Assembly (NCBI RefSeq): GCF_002100115.1
Contig: NZ_ANBM01000002.1
Span: 1-64,000 of the forward strand
Length of the DNA: 64,000 bases
DNA from: Anaerovibrio sp. JC8
GTDB lineage: Bacteria; Bacillota; Negativicutes; Selenomonadales; Selenomonadaceae
Reading direction: 5' to 3'
Part shown: one piece after another, positions 7,471 to 16,287 of the stretch
Layout of the letters: each line of letters begins with the position of its first letter
Numbering within the stretch: position 1 is the stretch's first letter
Program-made: the position numbers and the translations under genes
Notes under the pieces: generated by a model
Databases searched by the model: none
What the model was told of the DNA's origin: nothing
Seen by the model: only the letters and a program-made list of their open reading frames with translations

Positions 7471-8256
7471 TTATTTAAGCCTTGTGTATAGTGACTTGGC
7501 ATTAATTGTGGTTTGCCTTTTCACAGCCTCAAAATCCATACCTTTCAGTTCCGCCAATTTCTCCGCCACAAACTTAACAAAAGCCGGTTCATTGCGCTTT
7601 CCCCGCATAGGTGCAGGAGCCATATACGGACAGTCCGTTTCCACCAAAATTCTTTCCAGAGGAATATCTTTCACAATCTCCGGCAGCTTGGCCGCATTTT
7701 TGAAGGTGAGGGGACCGTCCACTCCAATATACCAGCCCATTTTCACCAGTTCCCGGGCAATTTCCAGGCTGCCTGAATAGCAGTGCATAACACCAACAAT
7801 GCCCTTACCCTCTTTTTTCAGTATTTCCATGGTGTCTCCGTGGGCATCCCGGTTATGGACACACACCGGTAAGTCCAGCTGTCTTGCCAGATCAAGCTGC
7901 TGAATAAAAATACGTTTTTGTAAATCTCTTTTTTCCGGATCTTTTTCCCAATAATAATCTAGTCCGATTTCCCCGATACAGACAACCTTTTTATTTTTCG
8001 CCCAAATTGACAATTTATCAAAATCATCATTTTTCATTTCAAAGGCTTCCTCAGGGTGTACGCCAACACCAGCATAGCATATATCATAGGCTTCAGCCAG
8101 CTCCAACACGTGTTTAGATGATTCTATGGTGTCGCCCAAATTAATGATTGCCCCCACGCCATTCTCGATAGCGTTGGTAATAATTTTTCCTCTATCTTGG
8201 TCAAATTTTTCACTATTTACATGAGCATGTGTATCAATTAAAATATTTTCTTTCAT
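7471..8256 (-). CDS. tatD: TatD-family metal-dependent DNase
   Basis: Cytoplasmic hydrolase of 261 aa with a TIM-barrel amidohydrolase fold (YabD/TatD family), expected to act as a divalent-metal 3'-5' exonuclease on DNA or RNA. The metal ligands are visible: HAH in IDTHAHVN near the N terminus, the Glu of GEIGLDYYW, the His of VHNRDAHGDT, the His of MHCYSG and the Asp of ETDCPYMAP. Length is standard. It lies between metG and yabE, the Bacillus arrangement. Terminators on both sides suggest a single-gene unit or partial read-through from metG. The start is ATG at 8256. Confidence 0.95.
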   Translation of the reverse strand: MKENILIDTHAHVNSEKFDQDRGKIITNAIENGVGAIINLGDTIESSKHVLELAEAYDICYAGVGVHPEEAFEMKNDDFDKLSIWAKNKKVVCIGEIGLDYYWEKDPEKRDLQKRIFIQQLDLARQLDLPVCVHNRDAHGDTMEILKKEGKGIVGVMHCYSGSLEIARELVKMGWYIGVDGPLTFKNAAKLPEIVKDIPLERILVETDCPYMAPAPMRGKRNEPAFVKFVAEKLAELKGMDFEAVKRQTTINAKSLYTRLK

Positions 8257-8344
8257 ATTATATATTTCTCCAAAATAATTTTTTCAAAATTTTGCTCTAA
8301 TTTTGCCACTTTAATTACAATGTTTTTTCAAGAAATTTCCTATA

Positions 8345-8382
8345 TAAATAAGGGCTGCCACAAAACGCAGCAACCCCCATAA
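8345..8382 (-). terminator. Probable terminator after metG
   Basis: On the minus strand GGGTTGCTGC pairs, with a bulge, with GGCAGCCC and is followed by TTATTTATA. It is weaker than the others in the window. Confidence 0.6.
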
Positions 8383-8390
8383 AATATTTT

Positions 8391-10340
8391 TTATCTAACA
8401 ATACTGCCCACTGGCATATCCACAGTGACAACCTCCAGGTCATCCCCCTTGGTTGCAGCCAAAATCATACCCTGTGATTCTACACCACGGAGCTTTGCAG
8501 GCTTCAAATTCATCACCAAAATTACCTTTTTGCCAATAAGCTGGTCTATTTCATAATGCTTGGCAATGCCGGATACCACCTGTCTCTTTGCCTCACCCGT
8601 GTCCACAATGAGCTTTAAGAGCTTATCTGCCTTTGGAACTGGCTCCGCCTCCACAATTTCTACCACCTGCAGCTTCACCTTGCCAAAGTCATCAATGGTA
8701 ATGAGGCCATCCCCGGCTGGTGCCTCCTTCTTCTCAGCCTTGTCTTTTTTAGGCTGCTGCTTTTCCTTCTTTGGAGCCTGAGTCTTGGCCTTATCCTCTT
8801 CGTCCAGCTCAATACGTGGGAACAGCTGCTGCGCCTCACCAATATGCATACCGGCAGGAGTGCCGCCCCAGTTACGGATATCATCAATACGGACATCCTT
8901 GAAATCCCCCGGAATGTTCAGCTGCTGCCAAACCTTCTCAGCAGTTACAGGCATGTACGGAGCAATCATTACGCTGATAACACGCATGGACTCAATGAGA
9001 TTGTACATTACATTGGCCAGCTCCTGCTTCTTGGCAGGATCCTTGGCCAAAGCCCACGGTGCAGTTTCATCAATGTACTTGTTGGCCCTACTGATAAATG
9101 CCCACACAGCCTTCACTGCATTGCTGATTTTCATATTGGCCATGCCATCATCAAAGGCCTTAACTGCCTCATGGGCTTCATTAATGAGGGACTCATCAAT
9201 TTCAGACCGGCCCTCAGGAGCCAATACCTCACCATTCTGGAACTTGCCCACCATGTTAAGGCTGCGGTGCAGCAGATTACCCAGGTCGTTGGCCAAATCG
9301 GAATTAATACGCTGCACCAATGCCAGCTCCGAGAAGTTGCCATCCTGTCCCAGATTAATCTCACGAAGCAGGAAATAACGGATAGCATCTGGTCCATATT
9401 TCTCAATCAACTCAATAGGGTCAATTACATTGCCCAAAGACTTGGACATCTTGGTACCGTCCACCACCAACCAGCCGTGGCCATAAATCTGCTTAGGCAG
9501 TGGCAAATCCAGAGCCATGAGAATGCAAGGCCAGATAATGGAATGGAAGCGCACAATTTCCTTGCCCACCAGATGAACATTGGCAGGCCAGAATTTCCTG
9601 AACTTTTCAGGATCATCCAGGAAACCAATTGGAGTCAAATAGTTGGTCAGAGCATCAAACCATACATAAATAACATGCTTCTCATCTATTGGCACAGGAA
9701 TGCCCCAATCAAAGGAAGTACGGGAAATGCAAAGGTCGTCCAGTCCCTGCTTGATAAAATTAATCATCTCGTTGCGGCGGGATACTGGCTGGATAAACTC
9801 AGGATTATCCTCAATATACTGCAAAATCTTGTCAGCATATCTGGACATCTTGAAGAAATATGCCTCCTCGGCTACTTCCTTAACAGGACGGCCGCAATCA
9901 GGGCAGCAGCCATTCTCATCAAGCTGCAGCTCAGTCCAAAAGCTCTCACATGGAGTGCAGTACAGCCCCTTGTAGGAGCCCTTATATATATCGCCCTTGT
10001 CGTAAACACGGCGGAAAATCTCCTGAACCACCTTCTCATGGCGTGGCTGGGTGGTACGGATAAAATCATCATTGGAAATATTCAGCATTTTCCAGAGGTT
10101 CTGGAAACCTGCCACAATCTTGTCAGTGTATTCGATAGGCTTAATACCCTCAGCTTCTGCCTTTTCCTGAATTTTCTGGCCGTGCTCATCACTGCCAGTA
10201 AGGAAAAATACATCATCCCCGGCCAAGCGATGATAACGGGCCACAGCGTCCGCAATAGTGGTGCAGTACGCATGACCAATGTGCAGCTTGGCACTTGGAT
10301 AATATATTGGTGTAGTTATGTAAAAGCTCTTATTACTCAC
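8391..10340 (-). CDS. metG: Methionyl-tRNA synthetase
   Basis: Class I aminoacyl-tRNA synthetase of 649 aa that charges tRNA-Met. HIGH-type motif KLHIGHAY is at residues 18-25 and KMSKS is in GTKMSKSLGN. A zinc knuckle with two CxxC pairs (CTPC and CPDC) sits in the connective peptide. After a Lys/Ala/Glu-rich linker (about 535-555) comes a C-terminal OB-fold tRNA-binding (EMAP/Trbp111) domain, ending in LRGVESQGMILAA, which dimerises the enzyme. The start is GTG at 10340 behind AGGAGG. It sits 37 bp after rsmI, in the Bacillus-like block. No T-box leader fits in that gap. Confidence 0.97.
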   Translation of the reverse strand: MSNKSFYITTPIYYPSAKLHIGHAYCTTIADAVARYHRLAGDDVFFLTGSDEHGQKIQEKAEAEGIKPIEYTDKIVAGFQNLWKMLNISNDDFIRTTQPRHEKVVQEIFRRVYDKGDIYKGSYKGLYCTPCESFWTELQLDENGCCPDCGRPVKEVAEEAYFFKMSRYADKILQYIEDNPEFIQPVSRRNEMINFIKQGLDDLCISRTSFDWGIPVPIDEKHVIYVWFDALTNYLTPIGFLDDPEKFRKFWPANVHLVGKEIVRFHSIIWPCILMALDLPLPKQIYGHGWLVVDGTKMSKSLGNVIDPIELIEKYGPDAIRYFLLREINLGQDGNFSELALVQRINSDLANDLGNLLHRSLNMVGKFQNGEVLAPEGRSEIDESLINEAHEAVKAFDDGMANMKISNAVKAVWAFISRANKYIDETAPWALAKDPAKKQELANVMYNLIESMRVISVMIAPYMPVTAEKVWQQLNIPGDFKDVRIDDIRNWGGTPAGMHIGEAQQLFPRIELDEEDKAKTQAPKKEKQQPKKDKAEKKEAPAGDGLITIDDFGKVKLQVVEIVEAEPVPKADKLLKLIVDTGEAKRQVVSGIAKHYEIDQLIGKKVILVMNLKPAKLRGVESQGMILAATKGDDLEVVTVDMPVGSIVR

Positions 10341-10377
10341 GAAAGAATGCCTCCTAAAGTGTAATTATAAATTCTAT

Positions 10378-11235
10378 TTATTTTAGCAGTGCCTGATAAA
10401 CATCACGGCGACTGATTCCCAGCTTCTTTGCAGCTTCCCGCATGGCATCCTTACGGCCCATGCCCTCAGCTTCCAGCTTGGCCACCATTTCCTCGGGACT
10501 AAGCTGCTGCTCCGGCTCAGCGAAAATATCATTATCCGCATCAAAGCCTTCTATTATAATGACGAACTCACCCTTGGGCTCACGTTCATCATAATATTCC
10601 TTTAACTCACCCAAGGTACGGCGGTTAAATTCCTCAAAGGTCTTGGTTAGCTCCCGGGCTGTTGTTGCCCGACGATGGCCTCCTAACGCCTTGATTAAAT
10701 CTTCCAAGGTCCCCTTTAAATGGTGGGGTGCCTCATAAAAAATCAATGTTTCAGGACTTTTGGAAATGCGTTCCAACAGCTCCCGACGCTTTTTCCCTGT
10801 CCTTGGCAAAAAGCCATAGAAAGTAAAGGCCGTAGTATCAAGTCCTGAGCATATAAGGGCGGATAATGCCGCATTGGCTCCTGGCAAAGGACTTACCTGA
10901 ACCCCCGACTCAATGGCCAATTCAGCCAAATGAGCTCCAGGGTCAGATATTCCCGGCAGGCCCGCATCGCTGATACAAACAATGGTATCTCCCGCCAGCA
11001 TCCGTTCCACCAGCTCCGGCCCCTTTTCCAGCTTGTTGTGTTCATGGTAGCTGGTAAGAGGTGTATGTATATCAAAATGGGACATCAGCTTGCGGGAATG
11101 CCTGGTATCCTCAGCGGCAATCAAATCCGCTTCACCTAGTATCCGCACACTTCTGTAGGTCATGTCCTCCAAATTGCCAATTGGGGTAGCTGACAAATAC
11201 AGCATACCTATTTTTTTGTTGCTTTCCTCTGACAT
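10378..11235 (-). CDS. rsmI: 16S rRNA (cytidine1402-2'-O)-methyltransferase
   Basis: SAM-dependent tetrapyrrole-methylase-fold enzyme of 285 aa that 2'-O-methylates C1402 in the ribosomal decoding centre. Diagnostic stretches are LYLSATPIGNLEDMTYRS at the N terminus, AAEDTRHSRKLM, SDAGLPGISDPG and PLPGANAALSALICSG. The C-terminal 50 residues contain a helix-turn-helix-like tail (GISRRDVYQALLK). It corresponds to yabC of Bacillus and follows trmN6 by 18 bp, so it is translated from the same operon. Confidence 0.97.
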   Translation of the reverse strand: MSEESNKKIGMLYLSATPIGNLEDMTYRSVRILGEADLIAAEDTRHSRKLMSHFDIHTPLTSYHEHNKLEKGPELVERMLAGDTIVCISDAGLPGISDPGAHLAELAIESGVQVSPLPGANAALSALICSGLDTTAFTFYGFLPRTGKKRRELLERISKSPETLIFYEAPHHLKGTLEDLIKALGGHRRATTARELTKTFEEFNRRTLGELKEYYDEREPKGEFVIIIEGFDADNDIFAEPEQQLSPEEMVAKLEAEGMGRKDAMREAAKKLGISRRDVYQALLK

Positions 11236-11253
11236 AAATGCGTCATTCCTTTT

Positions 11254-12027
11254 TTAATCCTGCTTCATATTGTATATCCGCAAAATATCATCAGTGTAGC
11301 TCCCATCGTCATTATGCACAAAAAGAGGCAGCTCAGCCTTCATGCCACCAGGCACTGCCCCCACAATCCCCTCCACCAGCATAAGGTTGGAAGGCTTGCC
11401 GGGCTTAGGCTGTACCAGCTGCAACCGCTTAATTTCTATCTGATTTTCATGCATGGCCACAATGATTTCCCCCAGCCGCTCCGGCAGATGTACCATGGCA
11501 AACTTCCCCCGAAATCTCAGGAGATATCTGGCAGCCTTTACCACATCCTCAAGGGTAGCAGTAATTTCATGCCTTGCCCTGGCCACACCATCCTCAGCAC
11601 TTAGGGTGCCCTGATTCAATGGACGATAGGGTGGATTTGCAATAACACAATCAAAGCATTCCGGAGGATACAGCTCGCGAATTTTCCTGTAATCCCCCTG
11701 CTGAACGGTAATCTTCTCCTCCAAATGATTCAGCCGCACATTTCGTTGGGCCAGCTCTGCCATTACCGGATTAAGCTCCAGTCCATGAACCTCCTTCACC
11801 TCATCTGCAATCAGGAGAGGCATCACTCCAGTACCGGTACCAAGGTCAAAAACCCGCCAGTTTGTATGGTACTTGGGATAATGTGCCAACAGCACCGCAT
11901 CAATGGAAAAGCAGAACTCCTTGGTATTTTGGATTATTTTTCGGCCGCCCAGCAGCAAATCATCCAGTCGTTCATCAGGCCCCAGTTCAATTTCCATATC
12001 CCCATGGGCCTCCTTATCAAATGTCAT
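11254..12027 (-). CDS. trmN6: TrmN6-like tRNA adenine-N6 methyltransferase
   Basis: Class I SAM-dependent methyltransferase of 257 aa, the YabB/TrmN6 (YfiC) group, expected to methylate A37 of tRNA1-Val. Motif I is VFDLGTGTGVMPLLIA and the catalytic NPPY of N6-adenine methylases is in IANPPYRPLNQG. The ATG at 12027 lies within the end of ricT, overlapping it by 11 bases, which implies translational coupling. The gene order ricT-trmN6-rsmI matches yaaT-yabB-yabC of Bacillus, minus yabA and yazA. The tRNA target is family knowledge, not shown here. Confidence 0.9.
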   Translation of the reverse strand: MTFDKEAHGDMEIELGPDERLDDLLLGGRKIIQNTKEFCFSIDAVLLAHYPKYHTNWRVFDLGTGTGVMPLLIADEVKEVHGLELNPVMAELAQRNVRLNHLEEKITVQQGDYRKIRELYPPECFDCVIANPPYRPLNQGTLSAEDGVARARHEITATLEDVVKAARYLLRFRGKFAMVHLPERLGEIIVAMHENQIEIKRLQLVQPKPGKPSNLMLVEGIVGAVPGGMKAELPLFVHNDDGSYTDDILRIYNMKQD

Positions 12028-12844
12028 CTTCGTCCTTCTCGATTACATCCTCCCAGGATGCCACAATAGTCTTGCTGTTATCCAGAAGGATAGTAGCAGT
12101 CCGGCGCTGCTGGTTTAGGTTAATAACCTTGCCCTCACCCTCGGCTGTTATTACCTTGCAGCCCTGAGTAGGTGGCTTCACCTTAATCCGCTTCTGGGAT
12201 TTGCCACAGTAGCACTCGTTTTCGTACTTTAAGCAGCACATAAGACGGCCGCAGATACCGGAAATCTTGGTAGGATTAAGGGACAGATTCTGTTCCTTGG
12301 CCATACGGATAGACACCGGCTCAAACTCTCCCAGGAAGGTATGGCAGCAAAGGGAACGCCCACAGCAGCCAATGCCCCCCATAAGCTTTGCCTCATCCCG
12401 CACACCGATCTGACGAAGCTCAATACGGGTACGGAATACGGCAGCCAAGTCCTTTACCAGCTCTCTAAAATCAATACGGCCATCAGCAGTAAAGTAGAAT
12501 ATAATCTTGTTGACATCAAAGGTATATTCTACCTGCACCAGCTTCATAGGAAGACCATGGGCACGGATTTTCTCCTCGCAGATGCCAAAGGCCTCCTGCT
12601 CCTTGTGGCCATTGTCAATAACCTTGTTTTTATCGGCCTCAGTGGCCTTGCGAAGCACTTCCTTCAGTGGAAGCACCACATCGCTGTCCGGAACCTCACG
12701 GGGACCGATTACAGCAGTACCATACTCAATACCTCTGGCGGTTTCCACAATAACATCATCATTTGTTTCAATTTCCAGCTTTCCCGGACTAAAATAATAT
12801 ATCTTTCCAGCCCGCTTAAAGCGAACACCAACTACTGTCTGCAC
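12017..12844 (-). CDS. ricT: PSP1-domain protein RicT (YaaT)
   Basis: Cytoplasmic 275-aa PSP1 protein. In Bacillus RicT works with RicA and RicF, carrying iron-sulfur clusters and assisting RNase Y in mRNA maturation; it also affects phosphorelays. The conserved cysteine-rich core is clear: GGIGCCGRSLCCHTFLG and SGICGRLMCCLKYENE, followed by a further Cys. The start is GTG at 12844 behind GGAGGATTAAG. It begins one base after holB ends. No ricA or ricF gene is in this window. Function here is transferred from the family. Confidence 0.93.
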   Translation of the reverse strand: MQTVVGVRFKRAGKIYYFSPGKLEIETNDDVIVETARGIEYGTAVIGPREVPDSDVVLPLKEVLRKATEADKNKVIDNGHKEQEAFGICEEKIRAHGLPMKLVQVEYTFDVNKIIFYFTADGRIDFRELVKDLAAVFRTRIELRQIGVRDEAKLMGGIGCCGRSLCCHTFLGEFEPVSIRMAKEQNLSLNPTKISGICGRLMCCLKYENECYCGKSQKRIKVKPPTQGCKVITAEGEGKVINLNQQRRTATILLDNSKTIVASWEDVIEKDEDDI

Positions 12845-12845
12845 C

Positions 12846-13865
12846 TTAATCCTCCAATAAATCCTTAACTTTTATAATAAAGCTTTCCACCATCAGCTGC
12901 GGGACTATGTTGTATCTAAGTCTCCCCTGATACTCCCGCACCAGCTTAAGCATAGCAATCAGCCGGTTCTGTGAAAGCTGACCAGCCAGCTGATTTATTC
13001 TTGCGATATCTGTCTGATTATAAAGGCTGACCTCACTGCCACTATACAGTACCAGCTGATCACGGATAACCATAGACAAAAAGCTGAACCATTGCTTAAG
13101 CCTTGCCTTATTTTCCTTGCCCATGGCCCCCAGCCTGCTGCCCTCGCTCCATACCTTTTCCATGTCCAGCCCATGATTGACACAGGCTTCAAAGAACTCC
13201 ACTGCTGACTTTTGCAGTGCAATCCCCTCCTCATCATTAAGGAGCATGGCGTGACGGACACTGCCATCTGCAAAGGCTGCCAGGTAATTGGCCTGATATT
13301 CAGCCACTCCCTGCTGCACCAGCACGGTACTGATATCCTCAGAACTCAATCCGGCAAACTCCTCCCGCATACAACGGGAAATAATAGTGTCCAAAAGGGC
13401 CATAAGTGAATTAGTCACCAAAATAAAATAAACCTGCCCCCCTGGCTCCTCAATGGTCTTCAACAGACTGTTGGCAGCCGCCTCATTCATGGTCTGGGCA
13501 TCGTCAATAATCACCGCCTGTACCTTCGACATAATAGGCACCCTGGCGATTTTCCCCTGCATTTCACGAATAGAATCAATGACAATATTTGCATTGCCTT
13601 TTTTTCTCTCCGGCTCCACAGTAAAAAAATCCGGGTGAGTTCCGGCCAAAAGGGCCCTGCAGGAGGGACACTCCCCACAGGCCGCACCCTCAACAGGATT
13701 ATGACATAAAAGAGTGGCCGCCATAGCCTGGGCAGCCAGCTTCTTGCCTATGCCATCAATGCCGCAAAACAGCATGGAATGGGGCACCATATCCTCCCTG
13801 CAAAGGGTTGTCAGGCGTTCAATATTAGATTTGTGACCTGTAATATTATTCCAAGAAATGTTCAT
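12846..13865 (-). CDS. holB: DNA polymerase III subunit delta'
   Basis: Clamp-loader subunit of 339 aa. It shows the AAA+ fold with a weak P-loop (GIDGIGKK), a four-cysteine zinc module in CHNPVEGAACGECPSC at about 53-68, and the sensor region EEPGGQVYFILVTNSLMALLDTIISRC ending in the SRC motif typical of clamp loaders. The C-terminal 120 residues form the helical collar domain. It sits between yaaR and ricT, the conserved Firmicute order. The start is ATG at 13865 and the yaaR stop overlaps it as TAATG, so the two are coupled. Confidence 0.93.
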   Translation of the reverse strand: MNISWNNITGHKSNIERLTTLCREDMVPHSMLFCGIDGIGKKLAAQAMAATLLCHNPVEGAACGECPSCRALLAGTHPDFFTVEPERKKGNANIVIDSIREMQGKIARVPIMSKVQAVIIDDAQTMNEAAANSLLKTIEEPGGQVYFILVTNSLMALLDTIISRCMREEFAGLSSEDISTVLVQQGVAEYQANYLAAFADGSVRHAMLLNDEEGIALQKSAVEFFEACVNHGLDMEKVWSEGSRLGAMGKENKARLKQWFSFLSMVIRDQLVLYSGSEVSLYNQTDIARINQLAGQLSQNRLIAMLKLVREYQGRLRYNIVPQLMVESFIIKVKDLLED

Positions 13866-14311
13866 TACATATATAAGTCTACCAGCATACCACGGATGGC
13901 ATCATGGCTGGCCACCACATCCAGCTGGTCAGACTGTCCCAGGCGAATTTTTTCCGCCATGCTTTCCAGCTCCGTATCAATTTTCCGCACAGTGGTATAC
14001 ACCTTCTGACGGCCCATACGGTCCCAGCCTGACTGGGTGCTGACATCATACATCTGGCTGACAACAGTTCCCACAAAATTCTTGATGAGACTGCGATATT
14101 CAATGAGCTCATCATATGTAGGAGTCTTTGTAAGCTTGGCCCCCTGCTCATCAATCTGATCCAAAAGGCGCTGCAGCTGTTCATGAGAAGCACTGCTTCG
14201 CTGATCCTCAAACTCGGAGGAAAAATCAGATTCCATGGCATTGGCTTTTCGATTGGAGCTGCTGCCCATGGCAGGCATTGTTCCTCTGGTACCTAAGCCT
14301 TCTATTTTCAT
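13865..14311 (-). CDS. yaaR: YaaR family protein (DUF327)
   Basis: Soluble helical protein of 148 aa in the YaaR/DUF327 family, found next to holB across Firmicutes; its function is not established. The family segment GWDRMGRQKVYTTVRKID is visible in the C-terminal half. The ATG at 14311 is preferred over the GTG at 14320 because AGGTG lies six bases before it. It is the first gene of the block, driven by the promoter at 14375-14404, and its TAA overlaps the holB ATG. Confidence 0.88.
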   Translation of the reverse strand: MKIEGLGTRGTMPAMGSSSNRKANAMESDFSSEFEDQRSSASHEQLQRLLDQIDEQGAKLTKTPTYDELIEYRSLIKNFVGTVVSQMYDVSTQSGWDRMGRQKVYTTVRKIDTELESMAEKIRLGQSDQLDVVASHDAIRGMLVDLYM

Positions 14312-14374
14312 ATTAATCACCTGTTATCCATAAAAAGTAGAATACAATATTTACAAGTATACATACCTATTATG

Positions 14375-14404
14375 ATTATAACTTAGTTTTGTGGCTCATG
14401 GCAA
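14375..14404 (-). promoter_or_regulatory. Promoter of the yaaR-holB-ricT-trmN6-rsmI-metG operon
   Basis: On the minus strand: TTGCCA (14399-14404), 18-base spacer, TATAAT (14375-14380), about 64 bases before the yaaR ATG. Confidence 0.7.
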
Positions 14405-14430
14405 CAAAAGTCATGGTCATTTTCCCATTA

Positions 14431-14474
14431 AAACAAAAATGCCAGAGAAATATGTTATCACACAAATCTCTGGC
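14431..14474 (-). terminator. Terminator after serA
   Basis: GCCAGAGA (14441-14448) pairs with TCTCTGGC (14467-14474), followed on the minus strand by ATTTTTGTTT. Confidence 0.8.
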
Positions 14475-14491
14475 GTCAAATATGTCTTTTT

Positions 14492-16072
14492 TTATTTAAA
14501 CATAATCATCTTGGCATCGAAAATTTCTTCCATGGAGGTAATGAGCTTCAGCACATCAGCCGGAACCTCACTGTCCAGTGTAAGAATCATCAGGTTTACA
14601 TCCTCCTTGCCGGTGGTGGAAACCTGCATGCCGGAAATGTTTACACCAGCTGCGCCCATGATGGAGCCCACCTGACCGATAACGCCCGGACGGTTGTTGT
14701 GAGGGCAAAGGAGCAGGCAACGGCGCGGAGCCACATCCACTCTGTTATCATCGATCTGTACAATGCGGGCCTTATCCCCAAACAGGGTACCCATAATGCT
14801 TACAGTCTGGTTCTTGCCGGCAGTTACATGGACAGTAACGGTATTGGCAAACCTTTCAGTATTCTTGTTCTTAACCTCACTGATCTTAATATTACGGTCC
14901 TTGGCCAGACCAGGGGCATTGACGAAGTTTACAACATCATCCAGCTCTGCACTCAAAATTCCCTTCAGGGCAGCAGTGGTAATCATACGGGTGCTCACAT
15001 CGGCAATCTCACCGTTGTAGGTAACCTCCAGCTTCTTGATGCCACCCTCTACCAAAGCCCGTGCAGCACAGCCCAGTCTTTCTGCCAAATCGAAATAAGG
15101 GGCAATGACCTGCATTACAGACTTGTCTACAGGAGCCATATTAACTGCTGTCATAACAGGCTCACCCCGGAGTGCTGCCTTGATACCCTGAGCCACATCA
15201 ACAGCCACACCTACCTGGGCCTCTACAGTAGATGCACCAAGATGAGGGGTAACAAAGATATTCTTTACACCCAAAAGCGGATGATCTGCCGGAATAGGCT
15301 CGCTGGTAAATACATCCACAGCTGCTCCGGCCACCTGACCGTCAAGCACGGCATCCCGCAGGTCTTCCTCAACGATAATGCCACCACGGGCACAGTTAAT
15401 GAGGCGAACCCCCTTCTTCATCCTGTACATAACTTCCTTGTTAATCATGCCTCTGGTGGTATCAGTAAGAGGCATGTGCACAGTGATAAAGTCAGACTTG
15501 GCAATAACATCGTCAAAGGTACCAACCTCAACGCCCATATCCTTGGCCCGTTCCTCATTAATATAAGGATCGTAACCGATAACCTTCATTTCAAAGCCCA
15601 AGGCTCTCTTTGCCACGCCACTGCCGATACGGCCCATGCCGATAACTCCCAGGGTCTTGTCCTTTAACTCCACGCCGGTGTACTGCTTGCGATTCCACTC
15701 GCCCTTCTGCAGTGTCTCATTGGCTATTGGAATATTGCGGGCCATGGCCAGCATCATGGCACAGGTATGCTCAGTAGCGGCATTGGTATTGCCGCCTGGG
15801 GAATTGATAACGATAATGCCCCGGGCAGTAGCAGCCGCCACATCAATATTATCTACACCAACACCGGCCCGGCCAATAATCTTCAGATTGGTGGCGGCAT
15901 TAATAACCTCAGCAGTCACCTTGGAGGCTGACCGGACAATCAAAGCGTCAAACTCTGGAATAATCTGTAAAAGTTCCTCGGCTGGCAGCTTGTCTTTAAT
16001 AACACATTCATAATCATCCTTAAGAATGTCCACCGCCATCTGAGAAACGCCATCTGCAATTAATACTTTCAT
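14492..16072 (-). CDS. serA: D-3-phosphoglycerate dehydrogenase
   Basis: First enzyme of serine synthesis, oxidising 3-phosphoglycerate with NAD. At 526 aa it is the long form with an intervening (ASB) domain and a C-terminal ACT domain. The Rossmann motif GMGRIGSGVAKRA, the catalytic Arg in NCARGGIIVEED and the His in FVTPHLGAST are present. The ACT domain (about 455-526, HNNRPGVIGQVGSIMG) suggests allosteric control by serine. The ATG at 16072 follows GGAGGCTTACC. It is divergent from serC, so the two pathway genes share the 215-bp region between them. Confidence 0.97.
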   Translation of the reverse strand: MKVLIADGVSQMAVDILKDDYECVIKDKLPAEELLQIIPEFDALIVRSASKVTAEVINAATNLKIIGRAGVGVDNIDVAAATARGIIVINSPGGNTNAATEHTCAMMLAMARNIPIANETLQKGEWNRKQYTGVELKDKTLGVIGMGRIGSGVAKRALGFEMKVIGYDPYINEERAKDMGVEVGTFDDVIAKSDFITVHMPLTDTTRGMINKEVMYRMKKGVRLINCARGGIIVEEDLRDAVLDGQVAGAAVDVFTSEPIPADHPLLGVKNIFVTPHLGASTVEAQVGVAVDVAQGIKAALRGEPVMTAVNMAPVDKSVMQVIAPYFDLAERLGCAARALVEGGIKKLEVTYNGEIADVSTRMITTAALKGILSAELDDVVNFVNAPGLAKDRNIKISEVKNKNTERFANTVTVHVTAGKNQTVSIMGTLFGDKARIVQIDDNRVDVAPRRCLLLCPHNNRPGVIGQVGSIMGAAGVNISGMQVSTTGKEDVNLMILTLDSEVPADVLKLITSMEEIFDAKMIMFK

Positions 16073-16131
16073 GGTAAGCCTCCTGTTATTTTAAGAATAG
16101 AATAATATATATTCATTTCACTATACCCTAC

Positions 16132-16160
16132 ATCATATTTTATTTACACCAAAAAATCAA
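16132..16160 (-). promoter_or_regulatory. Promoter of serA
   Basis: On the minus strand: TTGATT (16155-16160), 17-base spacer, TATGAT (16132-16137). Confidence 0.65.
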
Positions 16161-16205
16161 GTGTATTCTGGAGTAAAACTTTTTGTAACAGTACCACAAA
16201 CTTCC

Positions 16206-16235
16206 TTGACCCTTTTCCTTTTTCTGATGTAAAAT
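16206..16235 (+). promoter_or_regulatory. Promoter of serC
   Basis: TTGACC (16206-16211), 18-base spacer, TAAAAT (16230-16235), 53 bases before the serC ATG and back to back with the serA promoter. Confidence 0.7.
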
Positions 16236-16287
16236 TAAGGATAGACGTTTTAAACAATACTACTTTATATTTTTAGGAGGTTGTCCC

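Noticed and set aside
8844-10364. 506-residue plus-strand open frame
   Set aside because: Antisense to metG along its full length, whose family motifs are intact; the open frame is a shadow of its codon bias.
10341-10377. T-box or SAM riboswitch upstream of metG, metA or serA
   Set aside because: The gaps are 37, 33 and 215 bp. The first two are too short, and the third shows two promoters and no T-box or SAM-box core.
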